From contig DAIDGV010000024.1 of the NCBI GenBank assembly GCA_027452205.1, positions 280,750-344,749 of the forward strand: a stretch of 64,000 nt of DNA, in the 5' to 3' direction. Origin of the DNA: a candidate division FCPU426 bacterium. GTDB lineage: Bacteria > Oederibacteriota > Muellerivitia > Muellerivitales > Muellerivitaceae. A model generated the notes under the pieces. The model was not told the DNA's origin and did no database searches. It saw only the letters and a list, made by a program, of their open reading frames with translations. Position numbers and translations under genes: made by a program. Positions 1 to 9,763 of the stretch are shown piece by piece; the first letter of the stretch is position 1, and each line of letters opens with the position of its first letter.

Positions 1-111
1 AGTGGCGTCGACCAAGGTGTCGTCATAATCCACTTCGCAGGTTTGATCGGCCAGGGGGAATTCGATCTTCACGGTCTTCGGATGGTCGGACAAGGGAAAC
101 CCTTCCAAGAA
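1..111 (-). CDS. Partial CDS running off the window start, unknown product
   Basis: Minus strand reads LEGFPLSDHPKTVKIEFPLADQTCEVDYDDTLVDAT without a stop; start codon uncertain (TTG near 111). Confidence 0.35.
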
Positions 112-200
112 AGTGCCTCATTATAGCGGTTTATCATGGGCGCTCATTGAAAAGAAAGAGCCGCTCTTCATAGAATGCCTCATCCCCTTCGGAGGCATCC

Positions 201-683
201 ATGGCCATTCTGCGTTTTGTGAATTTTTTCACCTTCATCTTCTGGTACGGCACCCTGCTTTATTTCACCTTCATCCAGGCCCCGGTCCTTTTCAAAAGCC
301 TCCCCCGGGAACTCTTCGGCCAGGTCCAGAGTTACCTCTTCCCCGCTTATTATTGGATCGCCTATATCTGCGGCACCCTCTTGGTGGTGACCTATCACCT
401 TCTTCATCCTTTGAAGGATTACCTGCCCCAGGACTGCGTGAAGATCACCGCCCTTTGCTTGATGCTGCTTTTTTCCTTGGGCCAGGGCCTTTGGATCGGC
501 CCCAAGGTGGCTGAACTGCGGATCGAGCGGCAAACGGCTGAGGCTGCCAAGGACCAACTTAAAGTGGATGAATTAAGCAAGGAATTCGGCAAGGCCCACG
601 GCATTTCCAGCCTTTTCAACTTGGTGGTCGTCATTGCGGGGACCGTCTATTTGGTCTATCTTTTTAGGGAGATCAATCCCTAG
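201..683 (+). CDS. DUF4149/TMEM205-like small membrane protein
   Basis: ORF MAILRFVNFFTFIFWYGTLLYFTFIQAPVLFKSL with several hydrophobic helices. Confidence 0.6.
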   Translation: MAILRFVNFFTFIFWYGTLLYFTFIQAPVLFKSLPRELFGQVQSYLFPAYYWIAYICGTLLVVTYHLLHPLKDYLPQDCVKITALCLMLLFSLGQGLWIGPKVAELRIERQTAEAAKDQLKVDELSKEFGKAHGISSLFNLVVVIAGTVYLVYLFREINP

Positions 684-697
684 TCCCGAAGGTTCCT

Positions 698-1837
698 TTG
701 CCCCACCCCGACCGCCGTTCCGAAGAAATCCTGGTTGTCGATCTTGTCCGTGGTTTTTCAATTCTGGCCGTTTTGGCTTTTCACATCAGCCTTAACTGCG
801 GTCCCACGCCTTGGCCCTGGCTTTCCAACCTTTGGGTCAATTTTGCCCTGCGGGGCATGTACGGCGTAACCGTCTTTTTCCTCATTTCGGGTTTTCTCAT
901 AACCCGAACCATCGCCCTTCAAAAAGAGGGATTACTGAACCCCAGTTTGCGAGAATTTTATGCGCGTCGGGCAGGTCGGATCTTCCCCCTACTTTTTGCG
1001 ATTCTTCTCCTGGGTGCCTTTCTTTTTTGGGGACCGCTTTCGCGGCCGATTTATTTCGGTTCCTTCTTTCACAACTCATCCTTACCCCTGGATTGGACTT
1101 TTTGGGGGTCCATTCTCACCTTCTGTTTCAATTGGAACATGATCCTGCACGAAAAGGTTGCCCCCAATGGGTATGGTCTTTTCTGGGGTGTGCTTTGGTC
1201 CCTTTCGGTCGAGGAACAATTCTATGTGCTATACCCCTTGCTCTTAAAACGCCTCAAAACACGCTCATCGTTGACGGCTCTTTTGTTCCTTCTCATCCTA
1301 ACGGGCCCATTGGTGCGTTTTTGGGCCTATCAAACCGATCCTTCTCGTTATTTTTTGTGCTTCATGAATTCCTTCGGTTGTTTCGACCTGATGGCCATGG
1401 GCATCCTGCTTTATTTATGTCAAGAACGTTGGGGAACCCTCTTGCGAGACCGCGAAAAACTTAGTTGGATGTTAACTATTTCGGGTTTGGCCTTGGCCAT
1501 GACAGCCTACTTCAATACCATACCCCAAAGTACTGGCCGGATCCTCGGCCCTTCTTTGATTGGGATCGGCGTCTTCTTTTTTTTATTGGGTGGTATGAAC
1601 ATTGATCTCTTCAAAACGCGACCCTTCCTCTGGCTGGGATTCCCAGGCAAGCTCAGTTATGGCCTCTATCTGCTGCACGTGGGGATCATTTATGTCCTAT
1701 GGCCTTGGTTGCCCCACATGGACACCCTTTTAGCCTACTTGTTACTTTGTTCCGTTTCTTTTCTGACAGCTTATCTTTCTTACCGTTTTTTCGAAGTCCC
1801 CGCCAATCGATGGGTCCGCCAAAAGTTCGGCGGATAA
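698..1837 (+). CDS. Acyltransferase 3 family (OafA/YrhL-like) membrane protein
   Basis: LVRGFSILAVLAFHIS, GVTVFFLISGFLIT, FYARRAGRIFPL, WSLSVEEQFYVLYP motifs; TTG start. Confidence 0.9.
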   Translation: MPHPDRRSEEILVVDLVRGFSILAVLAFHISLNCGPTPWPWLSNLWVNFALRGMYGVTVFFLISGFLITRTIALQKEGLLNPSLREFYARRAGRIFPLLFAILLLGAFLFWGPLSRPIYFGSFFHNSSLPLDWTFWGSILTFCFNWNMILHEKVAPNGYGLFWGVLWSLSVEEQFYVLYPLLLKRLKTRSSLTALLFLLILTGPLVRFWAYQTDPSRYFLCFMNSFGCFDLMAMGILLYLCQERWGTLLRDREKLSWMLTISGLALAMTAYFNTIPQSTGRILGPSLIGIGVFFFLLGGMNIDLFKTRPFLWLGFPGKLSYGLYLLHVGIIYVLWPWLPHMDTLLAYLLLCSVSFLTAYLSYRFFEVPANRWVRQKFGG

Positions 1838-1861
1838 GGGTCCTTCCCCTATACTGGACCC

Positions 1862-3016
1862 ATGAAAAAGATCCCTCTCATCGACCTGGTGCGAAGCTTT
1901 TCCATCCTGGCGGTCCTGGCCCATCACCTCGGTCTGGCACGGATCACCGCCGGCAGTTCTTGGTCCCCCTTGGCCATTCTCTGGTTCAAGATCTGGGCCA
2001 ACGGCCATTTCGGCGTCACGCTATTTTTCGTTATTTCCGGATTTCTCATTACCGGCGTCATCGCTTCTGGCCCCAGGGGACTCTTCAACCCCAGTTATGG
2101 CGATTTCTATGCCCGCCGGGCAGGCCGCATCTTCCCGCTTTTGACCTTTATCTGTTTGTTGGGCCTTTTGTTGGACCATCTTTTCACCGGCGCGTCTTCG
2201 GCCAGTGACTTTTGCTTGCGCCTGCCCCAGGGCCCCCAAATGCCGCTCTTTTGGCTGTCGATCGTGACCTTTACGGAGAACCTCTTCAAGATTTTCAGTG
2301 GGCCACAGGGTTATCCTCACTCCCTTTATTGGGGTGTTCTCTGGTCCCTGGCCATCGAGGAACAGTTCTATCTTTTCTATCCCTGGGTACTTAAACGGCT
2401 GAAGAATCGTCGGCGGATGACCGTCTTTATGCTCACAATGATCCTGGTGGGCATCCTCAGTATGGTCATCGCCTCGCTGTTCTGGCACAAATATCCGATC
2501 GTGGTCTTTAACCCAGCGACTCCCTATAACTCATTTGCCGGATTCGGCCTCATTGCCATCGGCTGTCTACTTTATCTGGCTGTGGAAAAATTTAGGGGTC
2601 ATCTAGCTTCCCATACCCGGCTTTGCTGGGTACTTTCCTTGGCGGGGCTTGGCTTGATTGCGGTCATCTACTGGCATGTGACGGTCAGCATCGATTTTTG
2701 GTGGATGGCCTTGGGGGATACCCTCGTGGCTACGGGACTGTTCATGTTCCTTTTAGGGGCCATGGGTTGGAAGGGCTGGCACTCGCCTCTTTGGCGGCCC
2801 TTCTCTTGGCCGGGGCGCTTCAGTTATGGCGGTTATTTATATCATTCGGCCGTTCTGTTCTTCCTTTGGCCCTTGTTGTCGGGAATGAATGCGTATGGGG
2901 CTTTTGGGGTCTTCGCCCTGGCCGTCACGTTGATATCCGGGATCTCGTTCTATGCTCTCGAGAAGCCCGCCAACAGCTTTATCCGGAAAACGCTGGGGTC
3001 CTCAACCCCGGTCTAA
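1862..3016 (+). CDS. Acyltransferase 3 family membrane protein, paralogue of the preceding gene
   Basis: LVRSFSILAVLAHHLG, GVTLFFVISGFLITG, FYARRAGRIFPLL, WSLAIEEQFYLFYP motifs. Confidence 0.9.
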   Translation: MKKIPLIDLVRSFSILAVLAHHLGLARITAGSSWSPLAILWFKIWANGHFGVTLFFVISGFLITGVIASGPRGLFNPSYGDFYARRAGRIFPLLTFICLLGLLLDHLFTGASSASDFCLRLPQGPQMPLFWLSIVTFTENLFKIFSGPQGYPHSLYWGVLWSLAIEEQFYLFYPWVLKRLKNRRRMTVFMLTMILVGILSMVIASLFWHKYPIVVFNPATPYNSFAGFGLIAIGCLLYLAVEKFRGHLASHTRLCWVLSLAGLGLIAVIYWHVTVSIDFWWMALGDTLVATGLFMFLLGAMGWKGWHSPLWRPFSWPGRFSYGGYLYHSAVLFFLWPLLSGMNAYGAFGVFALAVTLISGISFYALEKPANSFIRKTLGSSTPV

Positions 3017-3630
3017 TTCGTCTCTTCGTTCGACATCTTTTGTCGCTCGCCGTCGATGTAACGCATAGCTGTGGAAAAACCATAGGCCGGGGCCGCGGAC
3101 AAGGCCTTGATATCGTTGGTCTTGCCGATCTTTTCCAGGTATTCCATTACACCGCCCAAGACCAGCATCAGGAAGAATAAGGATGCGTCATTGAGGGTGC
3201 GGATGAGGTGCTGCAGGAAGAAGATATCCGTCGCGGGATAAAAATGGCCTTCCTCACCCAGCGGCATTTCCATTTCCACTTTGCGCACTTCATCGTCCTG
3301 AAGCAGGTGGATGACCGCGGAGGTTTCGGCTTTTTCGGGGAGCTTTTCCAGCAGGCCCTGATTCGGGGCCATGATGGCCGGGCGGATCAAACCTTTGGGA
3401 GTGACCGTGTCGCCCATGGCCGCTTGCACATACTGCATCAGCATGGGGGCTTGCTTGTTCTCACCGAGAAGGAAAAGAGTCTTCACAAAGGCCAACGAGA
3501 AAAGCTGGATCATGTCCCTTTCCCGGGCGATAGGATCCGTCTCGGTGGTCTGGTAATCCACATAGGCGTGGAACCGGTCCGAAAAGACGACCCGCAGGAC
3601 GCCCAGTTCTTGGGAAAGTTCATCTGACAT
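3013..3630 (-). CDS. Hypothetical protein
   Basis: 205-aa ORF starting MSDELSQELGVLRVVFSDRFHAYVDYQ; opposing ORFs look like shadows. Confidence 0.6.
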   Translation of the reverse strand: MSDELSQELGVLRVVFSDRFHAYVDYQTTETDPIARERDMIQLFSLAFVKTLFLLGENKQAPMLMQYVQAAMGDTVTPKGLIRPAIMAPNQGLLEKLPEKAETSAVIHLLQDDEVRKVEMEMPLGEEGHFYPATDIFFLQHLIRTLNDASLFFLMLVLGGVMEYLEKIGKTNDIKALSAAPAYGFSTAMRYIDGERQKMSNEETN

Positions 3631-3633
3631 AAA

Positions 3634-3987
3634 TTATTTGGGCTCGTTTTTGTGTTTTTCAAATTCTTTGCTATATGGGATAACCCAAAAAACAAAAACT
3701 GAAATAAAGGCCGTCAGAGAAATCAACAGAAAGCTTAACGAGAAATTTAAAGAAATGTTTGAGTTTGAACTAGTTGGGTCTTCCCCAAACTTATTTAACC
3801 ACCAAAGTCGGGCATTACTTAAAATCAAAACAAGAAGAATAAACGGGAAAAAAGCCACAATTATGCGAATCCACCAAGACATAGCTTGAACTCTTTGGAT
3901 CGGAAACAACCTATGACAATAAATATAGACGAATACAAAAATAAAAAGACTCCCAATCGGTCCATAAATTAACCAATAAGGAGTCAT
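3634..3987 (-). CDS. Small multi-pass membrane protein, AT-rich coding
   Basis: 117-aa ORF with about 4 hydrophobic segments; composition is more AT-rich than neighbours. Confidence 0.5.
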   Translation of the reverse strand: MTPYWLIYGPIGSLFIFVFVYIYCHRLFPIQRVQAMSWWIRIIVAFFPFILLVLILSNARLWWLNKFGEDPTSSNSNISLNFSLSFLLISLTAFISVFVFWVIPYSKEFEKHKNEPK

Positions 3988-4010
3988 TTACTTGAACCTA
4001 TCTTGATTCA

Positions 4011-5174
4011 TTAATATTTCGGTACGGAAGGATCGACCTGATCGCTCCAGCCCAAGATCCCGCCGGCCATATTGACCAAATGATCGAACCCTTGTTGCTT
4101 CAAGAAAGCGATGGCCTTTTGGCTTCGCATGCCGCTCTTGCAATGGACCACGATCTCTTTGCCCTTGTACTTGTCCAGTTCATGGAACTGGTTGGGCAAT
4201 TGGGACAGAGGCACGAGAACGGAACCCGGGATACGGGCCATATCGTACTCATTCTGTTCGCGCACATCGACCAGGACAAAATCTTGCTTCTCGTCCATCT
4301 TCACCTTCAAGCCCAGCGCGTCGATCTCATCCTTTTTCATGGCCGTTTCCTTGGTCTGGGTATCTTCCACCTTCATGCCGCAGAACTGTTCATAGTCGAT
4401 CAGCTCCTTGATGGTGGGGTTCTTGCCGCACAAGGGACAGCTGGGGTCCTTGCGCAGTTTCAAATTGCGGAACTGCATATCCAACGAGTTGTAGATGACG
4501 AACTTGCCGATGGCCGGGGTCCCGGCCCCGGTGATGAGCTTGATGGCTTCGGTCGCTTGGATGGCGCCAATAGTGCCGACCATTGCCCCCATAACGCCGC
4601 CTTCCGCGCAGGAAGGAACTTCGCCCGGAGGAGGCGGTTCGGGATACAAGCAGCGGTAGCAAGGCCCTTCGGGGGTCTTGAACACGGTCACTTGGCCGTC
4701 AAAACGGAAGATGGAACCATAGATGTTCGGCTTGCCTTGCAGGGCCGCTGCGTCATTGGTCAAATAACGGGTCGGAAAATTGTCCGTCCCATCGATGATC
4801 ATGTCGTAGTTCTTGAGGATATCCATGATGTTGTCGCTCTTCAGGGCGACTTGGTAGGTATTCACCGTCACATCCGGGTTCAAGGCCTTTAACCGCTTGG
4901 CGGCCACTTCCACCTTGGGCTTCCCGACGTCCTCGGTCGTGAAAAGGATCTGGCGCTGCAGGTTGCTGGCGTCCACGGTGTCGAAATCGACCAGACCGAT
5001 GGTGCCCACGCCCGCCGCGGCCAAATAGAGGGAAATGGGACAGCCCAACCCACCCGCGCCGACCACCAACACCTTGGCGGCGAGAAGTTTCTTTTGACCT
5101 TCCACGCCGATCTCCGGCAAAAGAATATGCCGGGTATAGCGCTTGATCTGTTCTTGGTTGAGATTCATGCCCAT
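4011..5174 (-). CDS. moeB: MoeB/ThiF-type adenylyltransferase with C-terminal rhodanese domain
   Basis: RYTRHILLPEIGVEGQKKLLAAKVLVVGAGGLGCP, DGTDNFPTRYL, CxxC pairs, C-terminal VDVREQNEYDMARIPGS and HCKSGMRS. Confidence 0.92.
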   Translation of the reverse strand: MGMNLNQEQIKRYTRHILLPEIGVEGQKKLLAAKVLVVGAGGLGCPISLYLAAAGVGTIGLVDFDTVDASNLQRQILFTTEDVGKPKVEVAAKRLKALNPDVTVNTYQVALKSDNIMDILKNYDMIIDGTDNFPTRYLTNDAAALQGKPNIYGSIFRFDGQVTVFKTPEGPCYRCLYPEPPPPGEVPSCAEGGVMGAMVGTIGAIQATEAIKLITGAGTPAIGKFVIYNSLDMQFRNLKLRKDPSCPLCGKNPTIKELIDYEQFCGMKVEDTQTKETAMKKDEIDALGLKVKMDEKQDFVLVDVREQNEYDMARIPGSVLVPLSQLPNQFHELDKYKGKEIVVHCKSGMRSQKAIAFLKQQGFDHLVNMAGGILGWSDQVDPSVPKY

Positions 5175-5276
5175 GTCTCCGTGGTAATTGTCTGTGAAAG
5201 TTCAAATTAGGAAGGTCATCATAAAAGGGCAAGTCGGGCAGTTCAACCTTTTGGGCCTTATTCCATGCTTTTAGTG

Positions 5277-5292
5277 TGTTTTCCGGAAAACA
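5277..5292. promoter_or_regulatory. 16-bp perfect palindrome, candidate operator
   Basis: TGTTTTCCGGAAAACA is self-complementary; lies between divergent moeB and the 5414 gene. Confidence 0.35.
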
Positions 5293-5413
5293 ATGTCTTC
5301 TTTTTGATCCAAAAAGGACAGGAAGCCGGCATTAAGTTTATTGGGATTTTGACGTAAGGTTTTTCGAAGACGGCGTCTATAAGGTTAGAACAACCATCAG
5401 TTGGGGAGCGTAC

Positions 5414-6001
5414 GTGAAAAAAATAACCTTACTCGTTTTTATCGGGATCCCTTTTCTGTCCATCGCTTGCCGGGGCAATTTGCCGAGTGTCACCCCTCAA
5501 GCCACGGCGACCCCTACCTTTGCCCCGACTGCCACACCCGGATGTATCCAAACCACCGCCTTGCCGACGGTCCAATACAGCGAACCGAATCCCCCGCCGG
5601 CCGCGACACCCTTCAGCACACCCGTTTCCCCGGTCGTTACCAGCATGAGCGGTTTTTATACCTATGACAACCAGGACCATGGCGGGGTTTTATTGAAGTC
5701 GAGCACGGATTGGACAACTTATTGGAACGATCAAAACTTACCCGTTCCCACGACGCCGACCGACTTCGTTTCGAAAATGGTCTTCATTCCGGGGAAATAT
5801 CATTTCGATCAGATCTGTTACACAACGACTAATGTGGTCATCTATCAGAGCAGCGCGGGCGGGGGCGCTCCCCCTTGCCTCACTTGCTTTCCCAATGTCT
5901 CTCCGATACCGACCCCTTCCACGATCAGTGGGACCTATTACGTGGTACCGGCATCATCCCTACCGGTCAGCTTTGCCAGCAGTTTCTTAAATGCCTTGTA
6001 A
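5414..6001 (+). CDS. Predicted lipoprotein with Thr/Pro-rich linker
   Basis: Signal peptide with lipobox-like LSIAC, then PTATPTFAPTATPGC low-complexity linker. Confidence 0.65.
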   Translation: MKKITLLVFIGIPFLSIACRGNLPSVTPQATATPTFAPTATPGCIQTTALPTVQYSEPNPPPAATPFSTPVSPVVTSMSGFYTYDNQDHGGVLLKSSTDWTTYWNDQNLPVPTTPTDFVSKMVFIPGKYHFDQICYTTTNVVIYQSSAGGGAPPCLTCFPNVSPIPTPSTISGTYYVVPASSLPVSFASSFLNAL

Positions 6002-6007
6002 AAAATT

Positions 6008-7213
6008 TTAGGGGCGTTCCCGAAGGGCTTCTTGGAAGACCCCACCCAATCGCTTCACGCCTTCCCGTATTTTTTCCTCGTTGGAAGTGCAAAAAGCCAT
6101 CCGCAAGGTATTCAACCCCTGGCCTTCTTTTGTGTAAAAGGCCGTGCCCACCACATAAGCCACCTTAGCGGCGATGGCCTTCTCGAAAAGGGTCACCGCG
6201 TTGAGATGTTCAGGCAGTTCGGCCCAAACAAAGAAGCCGCCCAAGGGGCGGTTATAGCGGATGGATTTCGGGAAATACTGGTCGATGGCGGAGAGCATGG
6301 CGTCCCGGCGTCCCTGGTAGGTGCCGATCAACCGGCCCAAGTGATCCTTCAAATGGCCGCCCTTGAAGAACTCCGCGGCGATGCTTTGCGAAAGCACATC
6401 CGTGCAAACGTCCGCGGTCTCTTTGGCCATGGTCATACGGGCGATAAGCGACGGGTCCGCGCAGACCCAACCCAAACGCATTCCCGGCGAGGCGATCTTG
6501 CTGAAACTACCTAAATAGATGACCCGGCCTTCGGTGTCGAAGCTCTTGATGGCCTTGATGGTCTTACCCGTATAGTTCAATTCGCCGTAGGGATTGTCTT
6601 CCAAAATGATCAGGTCGTGCTTGCGGGCCACCTCAAGCAATTGGTCCCTTTTCTCCTCGGGCAAGGTGGAACCCGCGGGGTTCTGGAAAGTAGGAATGGT
6701 GTAAAGCAGTTTGGGCTTGGGCGAGGTTCGGGAGACCAATTGGTCCACTTGGGCGGGGTCGATGCCTTGTTCGCCGCAAGGCATGGTCACGAACTTGGCC
6801 TGAAAATTTTGAAAGGCCAAAAGCCCTCCCAGATAGCTGGGTTCTTCCACCAGCACCTGGTCACCGGGGTTAATCAAGGTCAGCCCCGCCAGGTAAACAC
6901 CCTGCTGGCTGCCCGTCGTGATCAAGATGTTCTCATAAGTGCAGTTGATGCCCTGGGCGGAAAGATACAGGGCCACTTGTTCCCGCAGGGGTTTCCAACC
7001 CACGGTCTCGCCATATTGAAGGGCCAGCTTTCCCTGCTCCCGGATAACGCGGGAAGCCGTGTCGGCCAAAATCTCTTGCGGGAAAAGGTCCGCGTCGGGT
7101 GTGCCGCCGGCGAAAGAGATGATGTCCGCTTGTTGGACCAGTTTCAAAAGGGCGCGAATGATGGAGGGTTTCATCCGGTTCGCGTTGGCTGAAAAGAGAT
7201 TCGAGTAATCCAT
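6008..7213 (-). CDS. PLP-dependent aminotransferase, 2-aminoadipate/LysN-like
   Basis: ISFAGGTPDADLFP, TTGSQQGVYLAG, EDNPYGELNY, YLGSFSKIASPGMRLGW. Confidence 0.88.
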   Translation of the reverse strand: MDYSNLFSANANRMKPSIIRALLKLVQQADIISFAGGTPDADLFPQEILADTASRVIREQGKLALQYGETVGWKPLREQVALYLSAQGINCTYENILITTGSQQGVYLAGLTLINPGDQVLVEEPSYLGGLLAFQNFQAKFVTMPCGEQGIDPAQVDQLVSRTSPKPKLLYTIPTFQNPAGSTLPEEKRDQLLEVARKHDLIILEDNPYGELNYTGKTIKAIKSFDTEGRVIYLGSFSKIASPGMRLGWVCADPSLIARMTMAKETADVCTDVLSQSIAAEFFKGGHLKDHLGRLIGTYQGRRDAMLSAIDQYFPKSIRYNRPLGGFFVWAELPEHLNAVTLFEKAIAAKVAYVVGTAFYTKEGQGLNTLRMAFCTSNEEKIREGVKRLGGVFQEALRERP

Positions 7214-7283
7214 GGCACCCTCCTTTGGGCTGGGAGGAAAGTTTTACCACAGACCGGGCTTTAGAAACTAATCGGACGCCGTT

Positions 7284-7736
7284 TTATTTTTCCAGGTGAG
7301 CCTTCAGCATTTGAAGGGTTTGTTGTGTTTGCCGGCGGTGACCGGACAACCCCCAGCCCAGCCGAAAATAAAGTTGGGCCAGGAACCCGACCGGCTCCAC
7401 CCGAAGCCAATAGAAGGAAACATGACAACAGCCCTGCCCGGGAATGATCTCGATGGAAGCCCGGCCCCTCAGGGGTTTGTGGGTGTATTCGAAGAAAAAA
7501 CGGTAGGGCGGCTCCAACCCGGTGACCTTGAACTGGAAAAAGTGGGGCGGCAATCCTTCGACCCGGGCCATGATCTTTTGACCGACCACCGCTTGGTTCA
7601 CGCCTTCCCACTCCAGGCGCAATCCCTTGCGCCAGGCCATGCGCTCTTTCCAATCGGTCAGCGCCTCGTAGATCTTTCCCGGTGTGGTGCGGACCTCGAT
7701 GGAATCCGCGCATTGATAGAAGGCCAAGGTCAGACC
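7284..7736 (-). CDS. SRPBCC/START-like polyketide cyclase family protein
   Basis: AFYQCADSIEVRTTPGKIYEALTDWKERMAW...VEGLPPHFFQFKVTGLEPP. The listed ORF start at 7805 overlaps the upstream gene; the true start is probably near 7730. Confidence 0.6.
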   Translation of the reverse strand, partial: GLTLAFYQCADSIEVRTTPGKIYEALTDWKERMAWRKGLRLEWEGVNQAVVGQKIMARVEGLPPHFFQFKVTGLEPPYRFFFEYTHKPLRGRASIEIIPGQGCCHVSFYWLRVEPVGFLAQLYFRLGWGLSGHRRQTQQTLQMLKAHLEK

Positions 7737-8914
7737 TTCACCGCGCGGTAAGCCTTCAGCTTTTCGATTCCCGCCAGCAAGGTCTCGTCCTTTTTGCCGA
7801 AGCAAAAACGTATCATGCCGATGGAGGTGTGTTCCAAGGTAAAGGAATTCATCGGCACCGTGGCCACATGGCCCTTCTCGGCCAGGTGGATGGAATAGTC
7901 ATAGTCATTCTTGAATCCCGCCTCCGGGATCGGCGACACCAGGTAATAAGCCCCCCAGGGTTTGTAGGCCTTGAACCCCGCCTCGCGAACCCCCGCCAGC
8001 AGCAGGTCCCGCTTGCGCTGATAGTCTTTGGAAAGATGTTGGAAAAAATCGTCGGGCAGGCCCATGGCGAAAGCGATGGCCTCCTGTAAAGGGGCCGCCG
8101 CGCCGATGGTGAGATAGTCATGAACCTTGCGGATAGCGACGGTCAGGTTTTCCGGCGCGATAATATAGCCAATGCGCCAGCCCGTGACTGTAAAGGTCTT
8201 GGAAGCGCCGTTAATGGTGATGGTGCGGTCCTTCATGCCCGGTAAATTGGCCATGGTCACGTGCTTTTCGCCGTCATAGATGATGTGTTCGTAGATCTCG
8301 TCGGTCACCGCCAGCACGTTCCATTTTTGGCAAAGCTGGGCGATGAATTCCATTTCCTTTTGGCGAAAAACCTTTCCCGTGGGGTTGTTGGGCGTATTAA
8401 TGATGATGACCTTGGTCCGGTCGTTGAAGGCCGCGGCCAGTTCATGTTCGTCGTAATACCAGTCCTCTTGGTCATTAGCCGGGGGATGCAGTTTCACATA
8501 ACGGGGAATGGCGCCCGACAGGATACTGTCTGGGCCGTAGTTCTCGTAGAAGGGTTCAAAAACAATGGCCTCGTCCCCCGGATTGATGACCGCCAGTAGG
8601 GTGGACATCATGGCTTCGGTCGCGCCGCAGCAGACCGTGATCTCTTTTCCCGGGTCCAGGTCCCGGCCCCGGAACCGTTTTTCCTTGGCGGCGATGGCGT
8701 CCCGCAGGCTCTTGGCGCCCCAGGTGATGGCATATTGGTTGATGTTCCGTTGGATGGCTTCGATGGCCGCTTGTTTGATGCGTTCGTCCGTGGGGAAATC
8801 AGGCGCGCCTTGGGCCAAATTGACCGCTTTGGTCGCCGTCGCCACCCGGGTCATGCCTCGGATGATGGACTCGCCGAAGCTGTTGGCTTTGTGGGAGATC
8901 AGGTCCTTGCTCAT
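7730..8914 (-). CDS. Class I aminotransferase, methionine/aspartate type (possible MtnE role)
   Basis: VNLAQGAPDFPTDERIKQAAIEAI, NTPNNPTGKVF, TDEIYEHIIYDG, NGASKTFTVTGWRIGYI; divergent from mtnB-like gene. Confidence 0.88.
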   Translation of the reverse strand: MSKDLISHKANSFGESIIRGMTRVATATKAVNLAQGAPDFPTDERIKQAAIEAIQRNINQYAITWGAKSLRDAIAAKEKRFRGRDLDPGKEITVCCGATEAMMSTLLAVINPGDEAIVFEPFYENYGPDSILSGAIPRYVKLHPPANDQEDWYYDEHELAAAFNDRTKVIIINTPNNPTGKVFRQKEMEFIAQLCQKWNVLAVTDEIYEHIIYDGEKHVTMANLPGMKDRTITINGASKTFTVTGWRIGYIIAPENLTVAIRKVHDYLTIGAAAPLQEAIAFAMGLPDDFFQHLSKDYQRKRDLLLAGVREAGFKAYKPWGAYYLVSPIPEAGFKNDYDYSIHLAEKGHVATVPMNSFTLEHTSIGMIRFCFGKKDETLLAGIEKLKAYRAVKV

Positions 8915-8986
8915 CCGCTTCCTTTCATATTAAACAGCGTCCGCATACCTTGACGGAGAGTTAGGATACTGCTAATTTATTTTTAA

Positions 8987-9649
8987 ATGGATTCCATTTT
9001 AGAGCAAAAAAAAGAAAAAACTTCTTCTCTCACCTCCCAACAGACCCGCGAACTGGTTTGCGAACTTTGTCGTAATTTCTACAACTTAGGCTGGGCCTCC
9101 GGCACCGGCGGCGGCATTTCCATCAAGGAAGGCGGCAAGATCTACATGGCCCCCAGTGGGGTGCAAAAAGAACGGTTGAAACCTGAAGATATCTTCGTTC
9201 TCGACGCCCAGGGCCAGGTTCAAGAAGAGCCAGGCAATGGCCTTAAGTTGTCCCAATGTTCGCCCCTGTTCATGCACGCTTACAAAATCCGTAACGCCGG
9301 CGCGGTGTTGCACAGCCATTCCCTGAACGCCATGATGGTCACGACCCAATACGGAAGCCACTTCAAGATCCGCAACATGGAGATGCAGAAGGGCGTGGAA
9401 GGATTCGGGGCTTTCGACACCCTGGAAGTGCCCATCATCGAGAACACCGCCTACGAATGCGACCTGACCGACTCCCTGGAAGAAGCCATCCACAAGAACC
9501 CCAAGGCCCACGCCGTTCTGGTACGACGTCATGGTGTCTATGTTTGGGGCAAGGACTGGAAACAGGCTAAGACCCACGCCGAATGCTATGACTACCTCTT
9601 CGAAGCAGCCGTGAAGATGAAACAAATGGGGATCGATCCCACCGTTTAA
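8987..9649 (+). CDS. mtnB: Methylthioribulose-1-phosphate dehydratase, class II aldolase fold
   Basis: LCRNFYNLGWASGTGGGISIKEGGKIYMAPSGVQKERL, VLHSHSLNAMM, RRHGVYVWGKDWKQAKTHAECYDYLFEAA. Confidence 0.9.
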   Translation: MDSILEQKKEKTSSLTSQQTRELVCELCRNFYNLGWASGTGGGISIKEGGKIYMAPSGVQKERLKPEDIFVLDAQGQVQEEPGNGLKLSQCSPLFMHAYKIRNAGAVLHSHSLNAMMVTTQYGSHFKIRNMEMQKGVEGFGAFDTLEVPIIENTAYECDLTDSLEEAIHKNPKAHAVLVRRHGVYVWGKDWKQAKTHAECYDYLFEAAVKMKQMGIDPTV

Positions 9650-9656
9650 CAGTTCG

Positions 9657-9690
9657 ACGGTATATTGAAAATAATTTTTCAATATACCGT
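9657..9690. repeat. Perfect 15-bp inverted repeat with 4-nt loop between mtnB and mtnD
   Basis: ACGGTATATTGAAAA-TAAT-TTTTCAATATACCGT; arms exactly complementary. Confidence 0.9.
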
Positions 9691-9763
9691 TAACAAACCC
9701 GTCCTGTCCGCCCCTGCGGCCAAGGACTTATTCTTTATTTATAGAAAGCATGTGGAGGTTTTA

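Noticed and set aside
4080-4892. Long plus-strand ORF opposite moeB
   Set aside because: Shadow ORF antisense to a well-supported gene; no recognisable domain. The same applies to 18936-19739, 30515-31432, 36846-37895, 39536-40792, 50334-51779 and 53710-54693.
8950-8978. TTGACG-17-TAATTT promoter for mtnB
   Set aside because: The -10 matches poorly and lies too close to the ATG to leave a normal leader with SD.
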